Below, piece by piece: positions 50,735-59,799 of a DNA stretch of 64,000 nt. This DNA comes from JACJWR01 sp963842975 (lineage in GTDB: Bacteria; Actinomycetota; Actinomycetes; S36-B12; UBA10799), in assembly GCA_963842975.1 (NCBI GenBank), contig CAWJIH010000009.1, positions 806,001 to 870,000 on the forward strand, given 5' to 3'. The notes under the pieces were generated by a model. The model searched no databases, was not told the DNA's origin, and worked only from the letters and a program-made list of their open reading frames with translations. The position numbers were made by a program, and so were the translations under genes. Numbering within the stretch: the first letter of the stretch is position 1; every line of letters starts with the position of its first letter.

Positions 50735-52126
50735 TCAGGCGTAGCGCTGTGCGGCGGCGAGCAACTCCCGGGCGCTTGCCAACTCGGCCTCCACCTCGGC
50801 GACGTCCCCGCCGGACGCCTTCACCTTGGCAAGTCGCTGCTCGAGTTTGGCCACGGATTGTTCGTAGAGCGCCACCATGCTCTGGGCCCGCGCGCTCCGC
50901 TCCGGGTCGGACTTGCGCCACTGATCCTGCTCGGAGGCTCGAATCGCCTCTTCCACCTTCGCCATCCGGGCGTCAAGTTTCGGCTTGTCTGCCCGCGGCA
51001 CATGCCCAATCCCAGCAAAGTCGCCCTGCAACGCACGGAAGGTGCGACGTGCCGATTTGGCATCCTTCACCGGCACCAGTGCTTCGGCCTTCGCCACCAC
51101 CTCACGCTTTGCCTTCAGGTTGGCTCGCCATTCGGCGTCCCGGGAATCCAACGCAGCTTTGCGGGCGTCGAAGAACGTGTCTTGGGCTGCTCGGAAAGCG
51201 GCCCAGAGTTTGTCGTCGTCTGGCTTCCCGGCGAAGCCCGCCTTCTTCCACCGGTCCATCAGGCCGCGGTAGGCCGCAGCGGTGGTGTTCCAGTCTGTCG
51301 AGTCGGCCATTGCCTCGGCTTCCGCGACCAACTTCTGTTTGGCCGCTTTTGCTGCACCGTGCTGCTTCTCGAGGTTTGCGAAGTGAACACGCTTGGCCTT
51401 GTCGAACGAGGACCTGGCGGTGCTGATTCGCTGCCACTGAGGTTGTTCGGCTGCGCGGTCGAAGCGTGGAATGGACTTCCATTCCTCCACCAGCAGGCGG
51501 AACCGCTCGGTGGTCTTGCGCCAATCGTGAGACTTCGCCAACGATTCCGCCTCCGCGGCAATGGCTTCGCGACGTTCGGCTGCGGCAGTTTTCGCCGCGG
51601 CCTTCTCTTCGGCCAGCGTCTCGCGTCGAACCTCAAGGAGGATCTCAAGTTGGCGCACCCGATCGGCAAGTGCAGCCAGATCGCCGATGCACTTTGGATC
51701 CAGCAGCGCAGCACGGACTCGATCCACCACACGCTGAGCCTCATCCGGCGACAAGTGCCCCTCGGCCATTCGGTGGCCGGCCAAGTCGACGTCCACCACT
51801 AGGTCGTCGTACCGACGCGCGAACATGCGCAAGCCGTCCTGCGGATCGCCCGCCGCCCACTGCCCGACGAACTGCTCGTTGCCGTCGGGCAGGGTCACGA
51901 AGACGTTGCCGTCATCGTCGATCCGGCCGAACTTTTCGGACGGCGAAGGGCCGTCTGGCAGGTTCGGCCGCGGCCCGGAATCACCGGGACGCACCCGTCC
52001 TACCTGTGATGGAAGGGGAGGCGGAGGTGTGGGGGCCCCAGCCGTCTGCGCACCCGGCGACGCCGCGGCAGCCTCTTCCGGCTGTCCGGTGTCGTTCGCG
52101 CCTTCAAGGGTCTGTTCGTCCATCAT
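50735..52126 (-). CDS. DUF349 repeat protein
   Basis: A 463-aa soluble, helix-rich protein. After a Pro/Gly-rich N-terminus (about residues 15-70) it has several DUF349 helical repeats recognisable by the recurring pattern W...t...f..L...Wk.ip.f, for example SHDWRKTTERFRLLVEEWKSI and STDWNTTAAAYRGLMDRWKKA. The C-terminus forms a coiled coil (SVAKLEQRLAKVKA). The family is common next to rel in actinobacteria; function unknown. Start ATG 52126 or 52123; the longer frame is not supported. Confidence 0.85.
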   Translation of the reverse strand: MMDEQTLEGANDTGQPEEAAAASPGAQTAGAPTPPPPLPSQVGRVRPGDSGPRPNLPDGPSPSEKFGRIDDDGNVFVTLPDGNEQFVGQWAAGDPQDGLRMFARRYDDLVVDVDLAGHRMAEGHLSPDEAQRVVDRVRAALLDPKCIGDLAALADRVRQLEILLEVRRETLAEEKAAAKTAAAERREAIAAEAESLAKSHDWRKTTERFRLLVEEWKSIPRFDRAAEQPQWQRISTARSSFDKAKRVHFANLEKQHGAAKAAKQKLVAEAEAMADSTDWNTTAAAYRGLMDRWKKAGFAGKPDDDKLWAAFRAAQDTFFDARKAALDSRDAEWRANLKAKREVVAKAEALVPVKDAKSARRTFRALQGDFAGIGHVPRADKPKLDARMAKVEEAIRASEQDQWRKSDPERSARAQSMVALYEQSVAKLEQRLAKVKASGGDVAEVEAELASARELLAAAQRYA

Positions 52127-52198
52127 CCCGCCCTGCTCGGTGAGTCGGTCAGGCACTAGCCTAGGGCGCGTATGTTCGGAACCGTGTGAGGAGTAGCC

Positions 52199-52621
52199 AT
52201 GGAACGCGATGACCTCGGTGAGTTGATCGTCATGACAGCCGCAGACGTCGAGGCTCAGCCCTGGCAACAACTCGGCGACGACCCCGGCGTAACCCAGAAA
52301 TTGCTGTGGAAATCCGGCTCTGTCCTGTTGGGCCTGATTCGGATTTCCGCGGGGTGCGAAAACCCTGTGCACACCCACACCAGAGCCCAACACCACATCT
52401 TGGTGACACAGGGGGAGGCCACCATGCTCGGCAAGCGGATGGCTGCTGGTGCCTACCTCTACGTGCCGCCGGGCACGCCGCACGGCGTGAGCGACGTGGG
52501 CGACGAGGGCGTCACCTTCTTCTACACCTATCGGCCAGTCACCGAAGCTGAGCCCGAGGAGCAGCAGGACCGTGGCCGACACCCTGCGGTGTCGGACGCA
52601 CAGGCCGCTGTGGCCTTCTAG
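52199..52621 (+). CDS. Cupin-domain protein
   Basis: A 140-aa protein with one cupin barrel. Motif 1 appears as NPVHTHTRAQHHILVTQGE (three His as metal ligands) and motif 2 as YVPPGTPHGVSD. Role and ligand are unknown. Strong Shine-Dalgarno (tgaggag) before the ATG, and a TATGTT -10-like box at 52171-52176. The next gene follows after 19 nt. Confidence 0.88.
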   Translation: MERDDLGELIVMTAADVEAQPWQQLGDDPGVTQKLLWKSGSVLLGLIRISAGCENPVHTHTRAQHHILVTQGEATMLGKRMAAGAYLYVPPGTPHGVSDVGDEGVTFFYTYRPVTEAEPEEQQDRGRHPAVSDAQAAVAF

Positions 52622-52640
52622 GTCGGGCGGGGCGCAACAC

Positions 52641-53327
52641 GTGTTTATCACCGGATTTCCGGCCGGGCCTTGGGGTACGAACTGCTTCGTCGTGGCGTCA
52701 GCCAAGGGATCGGAGTGCCTGATCATCGATCCTGGAATGGATGCGATGGCCCGGGTGGACCAGATTGTGGCCGAGAACCGACTCAAGGTGGCCGCGGTGG
52801 TACTCACTCATGGACATCTGGATCACACTTGGTCAGTCATGCCGGTGTGCGAGTCCGCCGGGGCCCCGGCATACATCCACACCGACGATCGAGTGATGCT
52901 GGCCGACCCGGCCATCGGATTTTCGGCGGACATGGTTGCCGCCGTCCGCCAGATGACCGGCGGCAGGTTCGAATTCACCGAACCGGACGAGGTCCGCGAA
53001 TTCGCCGACGGTGGCACCATCGACGTTGTGGGGGTCACCCTCGGCGTGCGGCATACCCCCGGCCACACCCCCGGATCGGCCATTTTCACCCATCCCGGCA
53101 CCGCCGAAATCCCGCCGCTACTGTTCAGTGGCGATCTGCTTTTTGCCGGCAGCATCGGCCGGACCGACCTCCCCGGAGGGGATTCGGCGGCCATGATGCG
53201 TTCGCTGGAGACCGGTCTGGCGACCCTGACCGACGAAACCGTCGTCCTGCCCGGCCACGGGCCGCAGACCACCATGGGTCGGGAGCGTTCGTCGAACCCG
53301 TACCTCACTGGTGAGGCCTCCCTGTGA
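52641..53327 (+). CDS. MBL-fold hydrolase (glyoxalase II-like)
   Basis: A 228-aa metallo-beta-lactamase fold enzyme with THGHLDHTW (two-metal HxHxDH motif), a second His in RHTPGHTPGSA, Asp in LFSGDLLF and His in LPGHGPQTTM. It resembles the Rv2581c-type protein encoded before hisS. GTG 52641 fits the family N-terminus ITGFPAGPWGTN. Substrate is unproven. Stop overlaps hisS (GTGA). Confidence 0.92.
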   Translation: MFITGFPAGPWGTNCFVVASAKGSECLIIDPGMDAMARVDQIVAENRLKVAAVVLTHGHLDHTWSVMPVCESAGAPAYIHTDDRVMLADPAIGFSADMVAAVRQMTGGRFEFTEPDEVREFADGGTIDVVGVTLGVRHTPGHTPGSAIFTHPGTAEIPPLLFSGDLLFAGSIGRTDLPGGDSAAMMRSLETGLATLTDETVVLPGHGPQTTMGRERSSNPYLTGEASL

Positions 53328-54619
53328 GTGACGCGATGTTCCGCGCCCCCAAAGGCGTGGCGGAGTACACAGGTGGGCAAGCTGCAGCCTTCGACGAGGT
53401 CCGCGAGGCGCTCTCCGATGCCGCCCGGCGTGCTGGCTATGGGTATCTGGAGTTGCCCATCTTCGAAGACACCGCGCTGTTCGTGCGGGGAGTCGGTGAG
53501 AGCACCGACGTGGTGAGCAAAGAGATGTTCAGCTTCACCGACCGCGGTGGGAGATCACTCACCTTGCGGCCAGAAGGTACCGCCGGGGCGATTCGGGCGA
53601 TCATCGAACACAGTCTGGACCGCGGTCAGTTGCCGGTGAAGGTGATGTATGCCGGGCCGTTCTTCCGGGCCGAACGTCCGCAGGCTGGGCGCTACCGGCA
53701 ATTCACCCAAGTCGGGGTGGAAGCGGTGGGCAGCGACGATCCGGCACTCGATGCGGAAGTGATCGCGGTTGCCGACGACGGCTACCGATCCTTGGGCCTG
53801 TCCGATTTCACCTTGCTGCTCAATTCGCTGGGCTGCGGTGAGTGTCGGCCCAGCTACCGCGCTCGGCTGACCACTTATCTGGCCGGATTCGACCTCGACG
53901 GGCCCACCATGGAACGCGCCCGGATCAATCCGCTGCGGGTGCTCGACGACAAGCGCCCCGAACTTGCAGGCATGATCGCTGCCGCTCCGATGCCGGTGGA
54001 TCACCTGTGCACCGAGTGCCAAACCCACTACAACGACGTGCGCCGATACCTCGAAGCTCTGAACGTGTCCTGGGTGGAGGCGCCGCGTTTGGTGCGCGGC
54101 CTGGACTACTACACCCGGACCACCTTCGAATTCAGCCATGCTCGACTTGGTGCCCAAGCAGGGATCGGTGGCGGTGGTCGCTACGACGGATTGATGGCAG
54201 ACCTGGGCGGCTCCGAGGTCGGCGGAATCGGATTTGGGCTCGGCGTGGATCGCACGCTGCTTGCCTGCGAGGCCGAGGGATTGCGGCCCGGCGGGGAGGC
54301 TCGGGTCGATGTCTACGGGATCGCGCTGGGCGAGGTGGCCAAACCGCGACTGGTGGCAATGCTGGGCGAGTTGCGTCAACTCGGAATCCGCACCGACATG
54401 TCGTTCGGCAGTCGGGGTCTGCGCGGTGCGATGAAAGGTGCCGACCGTTCCGGGGCTGCCTGGGCGCTGCTCATCGGTGAGCGGGACTTGGCAGCCGGCA
54501 AAGTGACCTTGCGGAATCTTGGCACCGGCGAGCAGTGCGAATGTTCACACGACGACATCAACGGACTCGTTCGGCGGATCACTGCCGGGGAAGAGGGAGA
54601 CAATGCTGCGCACCCGTGA
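53324..54619 (+). CDS. hisS: Histidyl-tRNA synthetase
   Basis: Charges tRNA-His. 431 aa with class II motifs: motif 2 (MYAGPFFRAERPQAGRYRQF) and motif 3 near GGRYDGLMADLGG, HisA-type LVRGLDYYTRTTFEF, and a C-terminal anticodon-binding domain. GTG start overlapping the MBL gene. The end overlaps aspS by 17 nt. Confidence 0.97.
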   Translation: MSDAMFRAPKGVAEYTGGQAAAFDEVREALSDAARRAGYGYLELPIFEDTALFVRGVGESTDVVSKEMFSFTDRGGRSLTLRPEGTAGAIRAIIEHSLDRGQLPVKVMYAGPFFRAERPQAGRYRQFTQVGVEAVGSDDPALDAEVIAVADDGYRSLGLSDFTLLLNSLGCGECRPSYRARLTTYLAGFDLDGPTMERARINPLRVLDDKRPELAGMIAAAPMPVDHLCTECQTHYNDVRRYLEALNVSWVEAPRLVRGLDYYTRTTFEFSHARLGAQAGIGGGGRYDGLMADLGGSEVGGIGFGLGVDRTLLACEAEGLRPGGEARVDVYGIALGEVAKPRLVAMLGELRQLGIRTDMSFGSRGLRGAMKGADRSGAAWALLIGERDLAAGKVTLRNLGTGEQCECSHDDINGLVRRITAGEEGDNAAHP

Positions 54620-56354
54620 GGCAGGCTCACTACGAGTCGACGACGCCGGGGCCACCGTCACGCTGGCCGGTTGGATCGCACGACGACGCGACCACGGCGG
54701 GGTGGCGTTCTTTGATCTGCGCGACGCCTCTGGTCTGGTGCAGATCGTGGTGCGCGACGATTCGGTGGCACATCACCTGCGCAACGAGTACTGCGTACAG
54801 GTGACAGGGCAGGTGGCACGGCGTCCGGAGGGTAACGAGAACCCACAGGTGCCCACCGGAGCAGTCGAGGTGATCACAGACGACCTGGTGGTGCTCAGTG
54901 AGTCCGCGCCGTTGCCGTTCAGCTTGGACGCTCACTCCGAGGTGGGGGAGGAAGCGCGGCTGCGCTACCGGTACCTGGATCTGCGTCGGGCCGAACCCGC
55001 CCGAATCCTGCGGATGCGTTCGAAGGTCAACAAGGTGGCCAGGGACGTGCTCGACGACGAAGGCTTCGTAGAGGTTGAGACTCCGACGTTGACCCGATCC
55101 ACGCCCGAAGGCGCCCGGGACTTCCTCGTGCCGGTGCGGCTGCAGCCCGGCAAGTGGTACGCCCTGCCGCAATCACCGCAGCTGTTCAAGCAGTTGCTGA
55201 TGGTGGCCGGAATGGAGCGCTACTACCAGATCGCACGCTGCTACCGGGATGAGGACTTCCGCGCCGACCGGCAGCCGGAGTTCACCCAACTCGACATCGA
55301 GATGTCCTTTGTGGACGCCGCCGACGTCATGGCCGTCGGTGAAGACGTGGTGCGAGCCCTGTGGCAATCCATCGTGGACTATCGGATCGGCGAGATCCCG
55401 CACCTGACGTACTCCGACGCGATGGCGCGCTTCGGCACCGACAAGCCAGACCTGCGTTTCGGTTTGGAATTGACCGACCTCACCGAATACTTCGCAGACA
55501 CCCCGTTCCGCGTGTTCAAAGCGCCCTACGTGGGCGCAGTGGTGATGCCCGGCGGCGCAAGTCAGCCACGGCGGGCCTTGGACGCGTGGCAGGAATGGGC
55601 CAAACAACGAGGTGCCCGAGGGCTTGCCTACGTGCTGTTCACCGAAGCGGGCCCGACCGGTCCGGTGGCCAAGAATATCTCCGAATCGGAACGCGACGGG
55701 CTGCTTGCTGCGGTGGGGGCCGAAGTGGGCGACGCGGTGTTCTTCGCGGCTGGCAAACCTGCCGAAGCCCGTGGGCTGCTCGGTGCCACTCGGCTGGAGA
55801 TCGCCGACCGGTTGGGGCTGATCGACGCCGACGAGTGGTCGTTCGTGTGGGTGGTGGATGCCCCGATGTTCGAAGAGATCGACCTCCCCGACGGTTCCAC
55901 CGGCTGGACTGCCGTGCACCACCCGTTCACCTCGCCGGCCCCAGAGTGGCTGGACGGTTTCACCGCCAACCCCGGCGAAGCGCTCGCCAGCGCCTACGAC
56001 CTGGTGTGCAACGGCAACGAGATCGGTGGCGGATCGGTGCGTATCCACCGCCGCGATGTGCAAGAGCAGGTGTTCGAGGTGCTCGGCCTGTCTGCCGAGC
56101 AGGTCACCGAGCAGTTTGGCTTTCTGCTGGAGGCCTTCAACTATGGCCCACCTCCGCACGGCGGCATCGCCTTCGGCTGGGACCGAATCTGCATGCTGCT
56201 AGCTGGCGCGTCCTCGCTGCGGGAAGTGATCGCCTTCCCCAAGACCGGCGCTGGCTACGATCCGCTGACGTCCGCCCCGACACCGATCACCGCGGAGCAA
56301 CGCGCGGAGGCCGGAGTCGACGCCGAGCCAGAGGCCGACGCCGAAGTAGGCTGA
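54603..56354 (+). CDS. aspS: Aspartyl-tRNA synthetase
   Basis: Charges tRNA-Asp (possibly also tRNA-Asn). 583 aa with the N-terminal OB anticodon-binding fold (TLAGWIARRRDHGGVAFFDLRD), catalytic core with motif 2 (RCYRDEDFRADRQPEFTQLD), a GAD insert and motif 3 (GGIAFGWDRICMLLAG). ATG 54603 gives the standard N-terminus MLRTREAGSL; it lies within the end of hisS and is preceded by agaggGAGaca. Confidence 0.97.
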   Translation: MLRTREAGSLRVDDAGATVTLAGWIARRRDHGGVAFFDLRDASGLVQIVVRDDSVAHHLRNEYCVQVTGQVARRPEGNENPQVPTGAVEVITDDLVVLSESAPLPFSLDAHSEVGEEARLRYRYLDLRRAEPARILRMRSKVNKVARDVLDDEGFVEVETPTLTRSTPEGARDFLVPVRLQPGKWYALPQSPQLFKQLLMVAGMERYYQIARCYRDEDFRADRQPEFTQLDIEMSFVDAADVMAVGEDVVRALWQSIVDYRIGEIPHLTYSDAMARFGTDKPDLRFGLELTDLTEYFADTPFRVFKAPYVGAVVMPGGASQPRRALDAWQEWAKQRGARGLAYVLFTEAGPTGPVAKNISESERDGLLAAVGAEVGDAVFFAAGKPAEARGLLGATRLEIADRLGLIDADEWSFVWVVDAPMFEEIDLPDGSTGWTAVHHPFTSPAPEWLDGFTANPGEALASAYDLVCNGNEIGGGSVRIHRRDVQEQVFEVLGLSAEQVTEQFGFLLEAFNYGPPPHGGIAFGWDRICMLLAGASSLREVIAFPKTGAGYDPLTSAPTPITAEQRAEAGVDAEPEADAEVG

Positions 56355-56387
56355 CGCACTCTTGTCCCAGACGCTGGAGGCGCAAAC

Positions 56388-56747
56388 ATGGCTCGCTTGG
56401 TGTGGATGGCGTTAGGTGCCGCAGGTGGCATCTACGCCTACAAGAAGGTCTCCCGGGTGGTCGATGACGCCCGCGGCCGCAGTTTGGTGGGCAATGTCAA
56501 CGCCGCCACCGCCACCGCAAATTCGCTGGTGGAGCGCACGAAGAACCTGGTTGCGGCTGCGGCGGCGGGACCGGATTCGGCTGGCACCGGCGACCAGGAA
56601 GCCGTGGGGCCACCAACCGCCGCGGGAGCCTCAGCAAGCGAAGCCGTTGCCAGTAGGCTGCGGGCATGGATTCCGCCGAAATCAGACGACGCTTCCTCGA
56701 GTTCTTCGCCAACCGGGGGCACACCCCAGTTCCAAGCGCCTCGCTGA
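56388..56747 (+). CDS. Small membrane protein overlapping alaS
   Basis: A 119-aa protein with an N-terminal hydrophobic helix (LVWMALGAAGGIYAYKK), an amphipathic middle and an Ala/Ser-rich tail. Similar small genes follow aspS in other actinobacteria (DUF6167-like); function unknown. Its last 82 nt overlap the 5' end of alaS in another frame, an unusually long overlap for this window, so the C-terminal part may be only tolerated read-through. Shine-Dalgarno tggagg precedes the ATG. Confidence 0.75.
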   Translation: MARLVWMALGAAGGIYAYKKVSRVVDDARGRSLVGNVNAATATANSLVERTKNLVAAAAAGPDSAGTGDQEAVGPPTAAGASASEAVASRLRAWIPPKSDDASSSSSPTGGTPQFQAPR

Positions 56748-59344
56748 TCCTCGACGACCCCACACTGCTATTCGTCAATGCCGGCATGGTGCCGTTCAAG
56801 CCGTATTTCCTCGGCGAGGCGGTGCCTTCGTACAAGCGGGCCACGAGTGTCCAGAAGGTGGTGCGCACCCTCGACATCGAAGAGGTGGGCAAAACCACCC
56901 GCCATGCCTCGTTCTTCCAGATGTGCGGAAACTTCTCGTTTGGCGACTACTTCAAATCCACTGCGATCCCGCTGGCCTGGGAACTGCTGACCAGCCCGGT
57001 TGAATCGGGTGGCTACGGGCTGCCCGGTGAACGACTGTGGGTCACGGTCTACGAAGACGACGATGAAGCCATGGAACTGTGGCAGAACCTGGTGGGCCTG
57101 CCAGCTGAGCGCATTCAGCGCCGCGGCATGGAAGACAACTACTGGTCCATGGGCGTCCCCGGGCCTTGCGGGCCCTGTTCGGAGATCTACTACGACCGCG
57201 GCCCGGAGTACGGCCGCGAGGGCGGCCCGATTGCCGACGAGGACCGCTACCTCGAAGTCTGGAACCTGGTGTTCATGCAGTTCGCCCGCGGTGAGGGCAC
57301 CTCCAAGACGAACTTCGAGATCCTTGGCGAACTGCCTGCAAAGAACATCGACACCGGCTTGGGCCTGGAACGGATGGCGGCCATCCTGCAGGGCGTCGAC
57401 AACATCTACGAAATCGACACCAGCCGTGCGGTGCTCGATATCGCTGCGACCATCACCGGCAAGACCTACGGCGCATCGGTGTCAGATGACGTGGCACTGC
57501 GGGTGGTCACCGACCACACCCGCACCTGCACATTCCTGATTGCCGACGGTGTGCTGCCGGGCAACGAGGGCCGGGGCTACGTGTTGCGCCGACTGCTGCG
57601 GCGAGTGGTGCGCAACATGCGGCTGTTGGGCGCATCCGGGCCAACCTTGGCGCAGTTGGTGAACGGGGTGGTCGATTCGATGGCCCCGCAATACCCGGAG
57701 CTGGCGAATGATCGGGATCGTCTGGTGACGGTCGCGGTGGGGGAGGAATCGGCCTTCCTGGACACCTTGGCCAAAGGCGAGAATCTGTTTGACTCCGCCG
57801 TGGCCAATCTGCGGGGCAAAGGTGCCAAAGAACTGCCCGGTGCGGATGCCTTCGCGTTGCACGACACCTATGGCTTCCCGATTGATTTGACCATGGAAAT
57901 GGCCGCCGAGGTTGGCCTAGATGTGGACCGGGCTGGCTTCACCCGGTTGATGAACGAGCAGCGCGAGCGGGCGAAGGCTGACGCTCGGGCACGCAAGGCC
58001 GGGCTCACCTCCACCACGGTGTACCGCGAAATCATGGAGGTCGGGGGTGCCACCACTTTCACCGGATACGACGAAGTCGCCACCGGTGCCAGCGTGGCGG
58101 GCATCGTGCTCGACGGGGAGTCGGTACCGGTGGCACGGCAGGGCCAGACGGTAGAGATCGTGCTGGATCGCAGCCCCTTCTATGCCGAATCGGGCGGGCA
58201 GCTCGGCGACCACGGCCTCATCGAACTCGCCGATGGCAGCCGGGTTGAGGTGTTCGACGTGCAAACCCCCGTCCCAGGCCTGTGGGTGCATCGCGGCACG
58301 GTGACCAGCGGTGAGGTGGAACAGGGAGTTCCGGCGGTGGGCACCATCGACATGGAACGCCGGCGGGCAATCTCGCGGGCGCACACCGCCACCCACGTCA
58401 TCCACAAGGCGTTCCGGGAACGCCTCGGCGAAACCGCCACCCAGATGGGTTCGGAGAACGCTCCGGGCCGGCTGCGATTCGACTTCCCATCGCCGGCCGC
58501 GGTTCCCGGCGACGTCCTCGCCGAGGTGGAAGCCCGGGTGAACGATGTGTTGCTGGATGACCTGCCGGTTTTCGCCCAACAAATGAAAATCGACCAGGCT
58601 CGGGCCATGGGCGCGATGGCGCTGTTCGGCGAGAAATACGGCGACCGGGTCCGGGTGATCAGCATCGGTGACTGGGCGCACGAACTCTGCGGTGGCACCC
58701 ACGCTTTGCGGTCCGGCCAACTGGGCGTGGTGTCGTTCTTGTCGGAGGGATCGATCGGTGCCGGGGTGCGCCGGCTGGAGGCGTTGGTCGGGGCAGACGC
58801 CTACCGATTCTTGGCCCGCGAACACGCACTGGTGACCCAACTGACCGAACTGGTGAAGACCAGGGCCGACGATCTTCCCGCGCGGATCGAGACGTTGATG
58901 GTCAAGTTGAAGGATGCGGAAAAAGAGATCAATCGCTTTAAGTCCGCGCAGATGTCCGCCAACATCGAAGGAACCATCGGAAACGGCCTCGACATCGGCG
59001 ACGTGCGGCTGTGGACCTTCACCGCACCGGCCGAGATGATGGCCCGTGACCTGCGGGAAGTGGTTCTCAAAGCCAAGGGACTGACTCGCAGCGAGATCCC
59101 AGTCGCCATTGTTGGGGCAGCTGTGAACGAGGGCAAAGTGGCGCTCGTAGCGGCGACAAACGATGAGGCGCAGCGGCGCGGACTGAGCGCGAAAGACCTG
59201 CTCGCGGCGGCGTTGCCGCCGGTATCCGGCAGAGGTGGCGGAAAAGCCGACGTCGCCCAAGGTGGCGGATCGGACCCGGCGGGGTTGCCGCAGGCGTTCA
59301 ACGACGTGGTTGCGCTGGTTGAGGCTTTCGTGGCAGGCGCATGA
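56666..59344 (+). CDS. alaS: Alanyl-tRNA synthetase
   Basis: Charges tRNA-Ala and edits mischarged Ser and Gly. 892 aa with the class II core (SAEIRRRFLEFFANRGH, FFQMCGNFSFGDYFK), editing domain with HTATHVIH and ELCGGTH (zinc ligands), and a C-terminal C-Ala domain with a Gly-rich segment. The start ATG 56666 lies inside the small upstream gene. ruvX overlaps its stop (ATGA). Confidence 0.97.
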   Translation: MDSAEIRRRFLEFFANRGHTPVPSASLILDDPTLLFVNAGMVPFKPYFLGEAVPSYKRATSVQKVVRTLDIEEVGKTTRHASFFQMCGNFSFGDYFKSTAIPLAWELLTSPVESGGYGLPGERLWVTVYEDDDEAMELWQNLVGLPAERIQRRGMEDNYWSMGVPGPCGPCSEIYYDRGPEYGREGGPIADEDRYLEVWNLVFMQFARGEGTSKTNFEILGELPAKNIDTGLGLERMAAILQGVDNIYEIDTSRAVLDIAATITGKTYGASVSDDVALRVVTDHTRTCTFLIADGVLPGNEGRGYVLRRLLRRVVRNMRLLGASGPTLAQLVNGVVDSMAPQYPELANDRDRLVTVAVGEESAFLDTLAKGENLFDSAVANLRGKGAKELPGADAFALHDTYGFPIDLTMEMAAEVGLDVDRAGFTRLMNEQRERAKADARARKAGLTSTTVYREIMEVGGATTFTGYDEVATGASVAGIVLDGESVPVARQGQTVEIVLDRSPFYAESGGQLGDHGLIELADGSRVEVFDVQTPVPGLWVHRGTVTSGEVEQGVPAVGTIDMERRRAISRAHTATHVIHKAFRERLGETATQMGSENAPGRLRFDFPSPAAVPGDVLAEVEARVNDVLLDDLPVFAQQMKIDQARAMGAMALFGEKYGDRVRVISIGDWAHELCGGTHALRSGQLGVVSFLSEGSIGAGVRRLEALVGADAYRFLAREHALVTQLTELVKTRADDLPARIETLMVKLKDAEKEINRFKSAQMSANIEGTIGNGLDIGDVRLWTFTAPAEMMARDLREVVLKAKGLTRSEIPVAIVGAAVNEGKVALVAATNDEAQRRGLSAKDLLAAALPPVSGRGGGKADVAQGGGSDPAGLPQAFNDVVALVEAFVAGA

Positions 59345-59799
59345 GTTTTCGCCGTGGGGTTCGCGTCGGGGTGGATGTCGGATCAGTGCGGGTGGGTTTG
59401 GCTCGGTGTGATGCCGACGGCATTTTGGCGACTCCGCTGCCGGCGGTCCGGCGTGGCCCGGGTGACATCGGAGCAATCGCGGCGGCGGTCGCCGAATACG
59501 ACGCCAGCGAGGTGATCGTAGGCTTACCCGTGAGTATGGATGGTCACGAGAAGGCGGCCGCTGTGGCTGCGGTGGAATTCGCGACCGAATTGGCCGCGGC
59601 CCTGCCGGTGCCGGTGCGAATGGTCGACGAGCGGTTGTCGACCGTCCAAGCTCAACGGACACTACATAGTGCTGGCCGCGACACGCGGAGCAGCAGAAGC
59701 GTGATCGACAGCGCTGCAGCGACTCTAATAGTCCAAAGCGCCGTGGACTTTGAGAAAAGCACGGGAGAACCTCCCGGGAGGATGGTTACCAAGCCATGA
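59341..59799 (+). CDS. ruvX: RuvX/YqgF family Holliday-junction resolvase-like protein
   Basis: A 152-aa RNase H-like fold protein with GVDVGSVRVGLARCD, VIVGLPVSMDG and VDERLSTVQAQRTL, the family signatures. YqgF is implicated in 16S rRNA 5' processing or recombination. Its stop overlaps the mltG start (ATGA), a conserved pair. Confidence 0.94.
   Translation: MSFRRGVRVGVDVGSVRVGLARCDADGILATPLPAVRRGPGDIGAIAAAVAEYDASEVIVGLPVSMDGHEKAAAVAAVEFATELAAALPVPVRMVDERLSTVQAQRTLHSAGRDTRSSRSVIDSAAATLIVQSAVDFEKSTGEPPGRMVTKP

Noticed and set aside
55361..56467. Large Arg-rich frame of 368 codons within aspS
   Set aside because: Shadow of aspS in another frame; aspS motifs are fully accounted for in the main frame.
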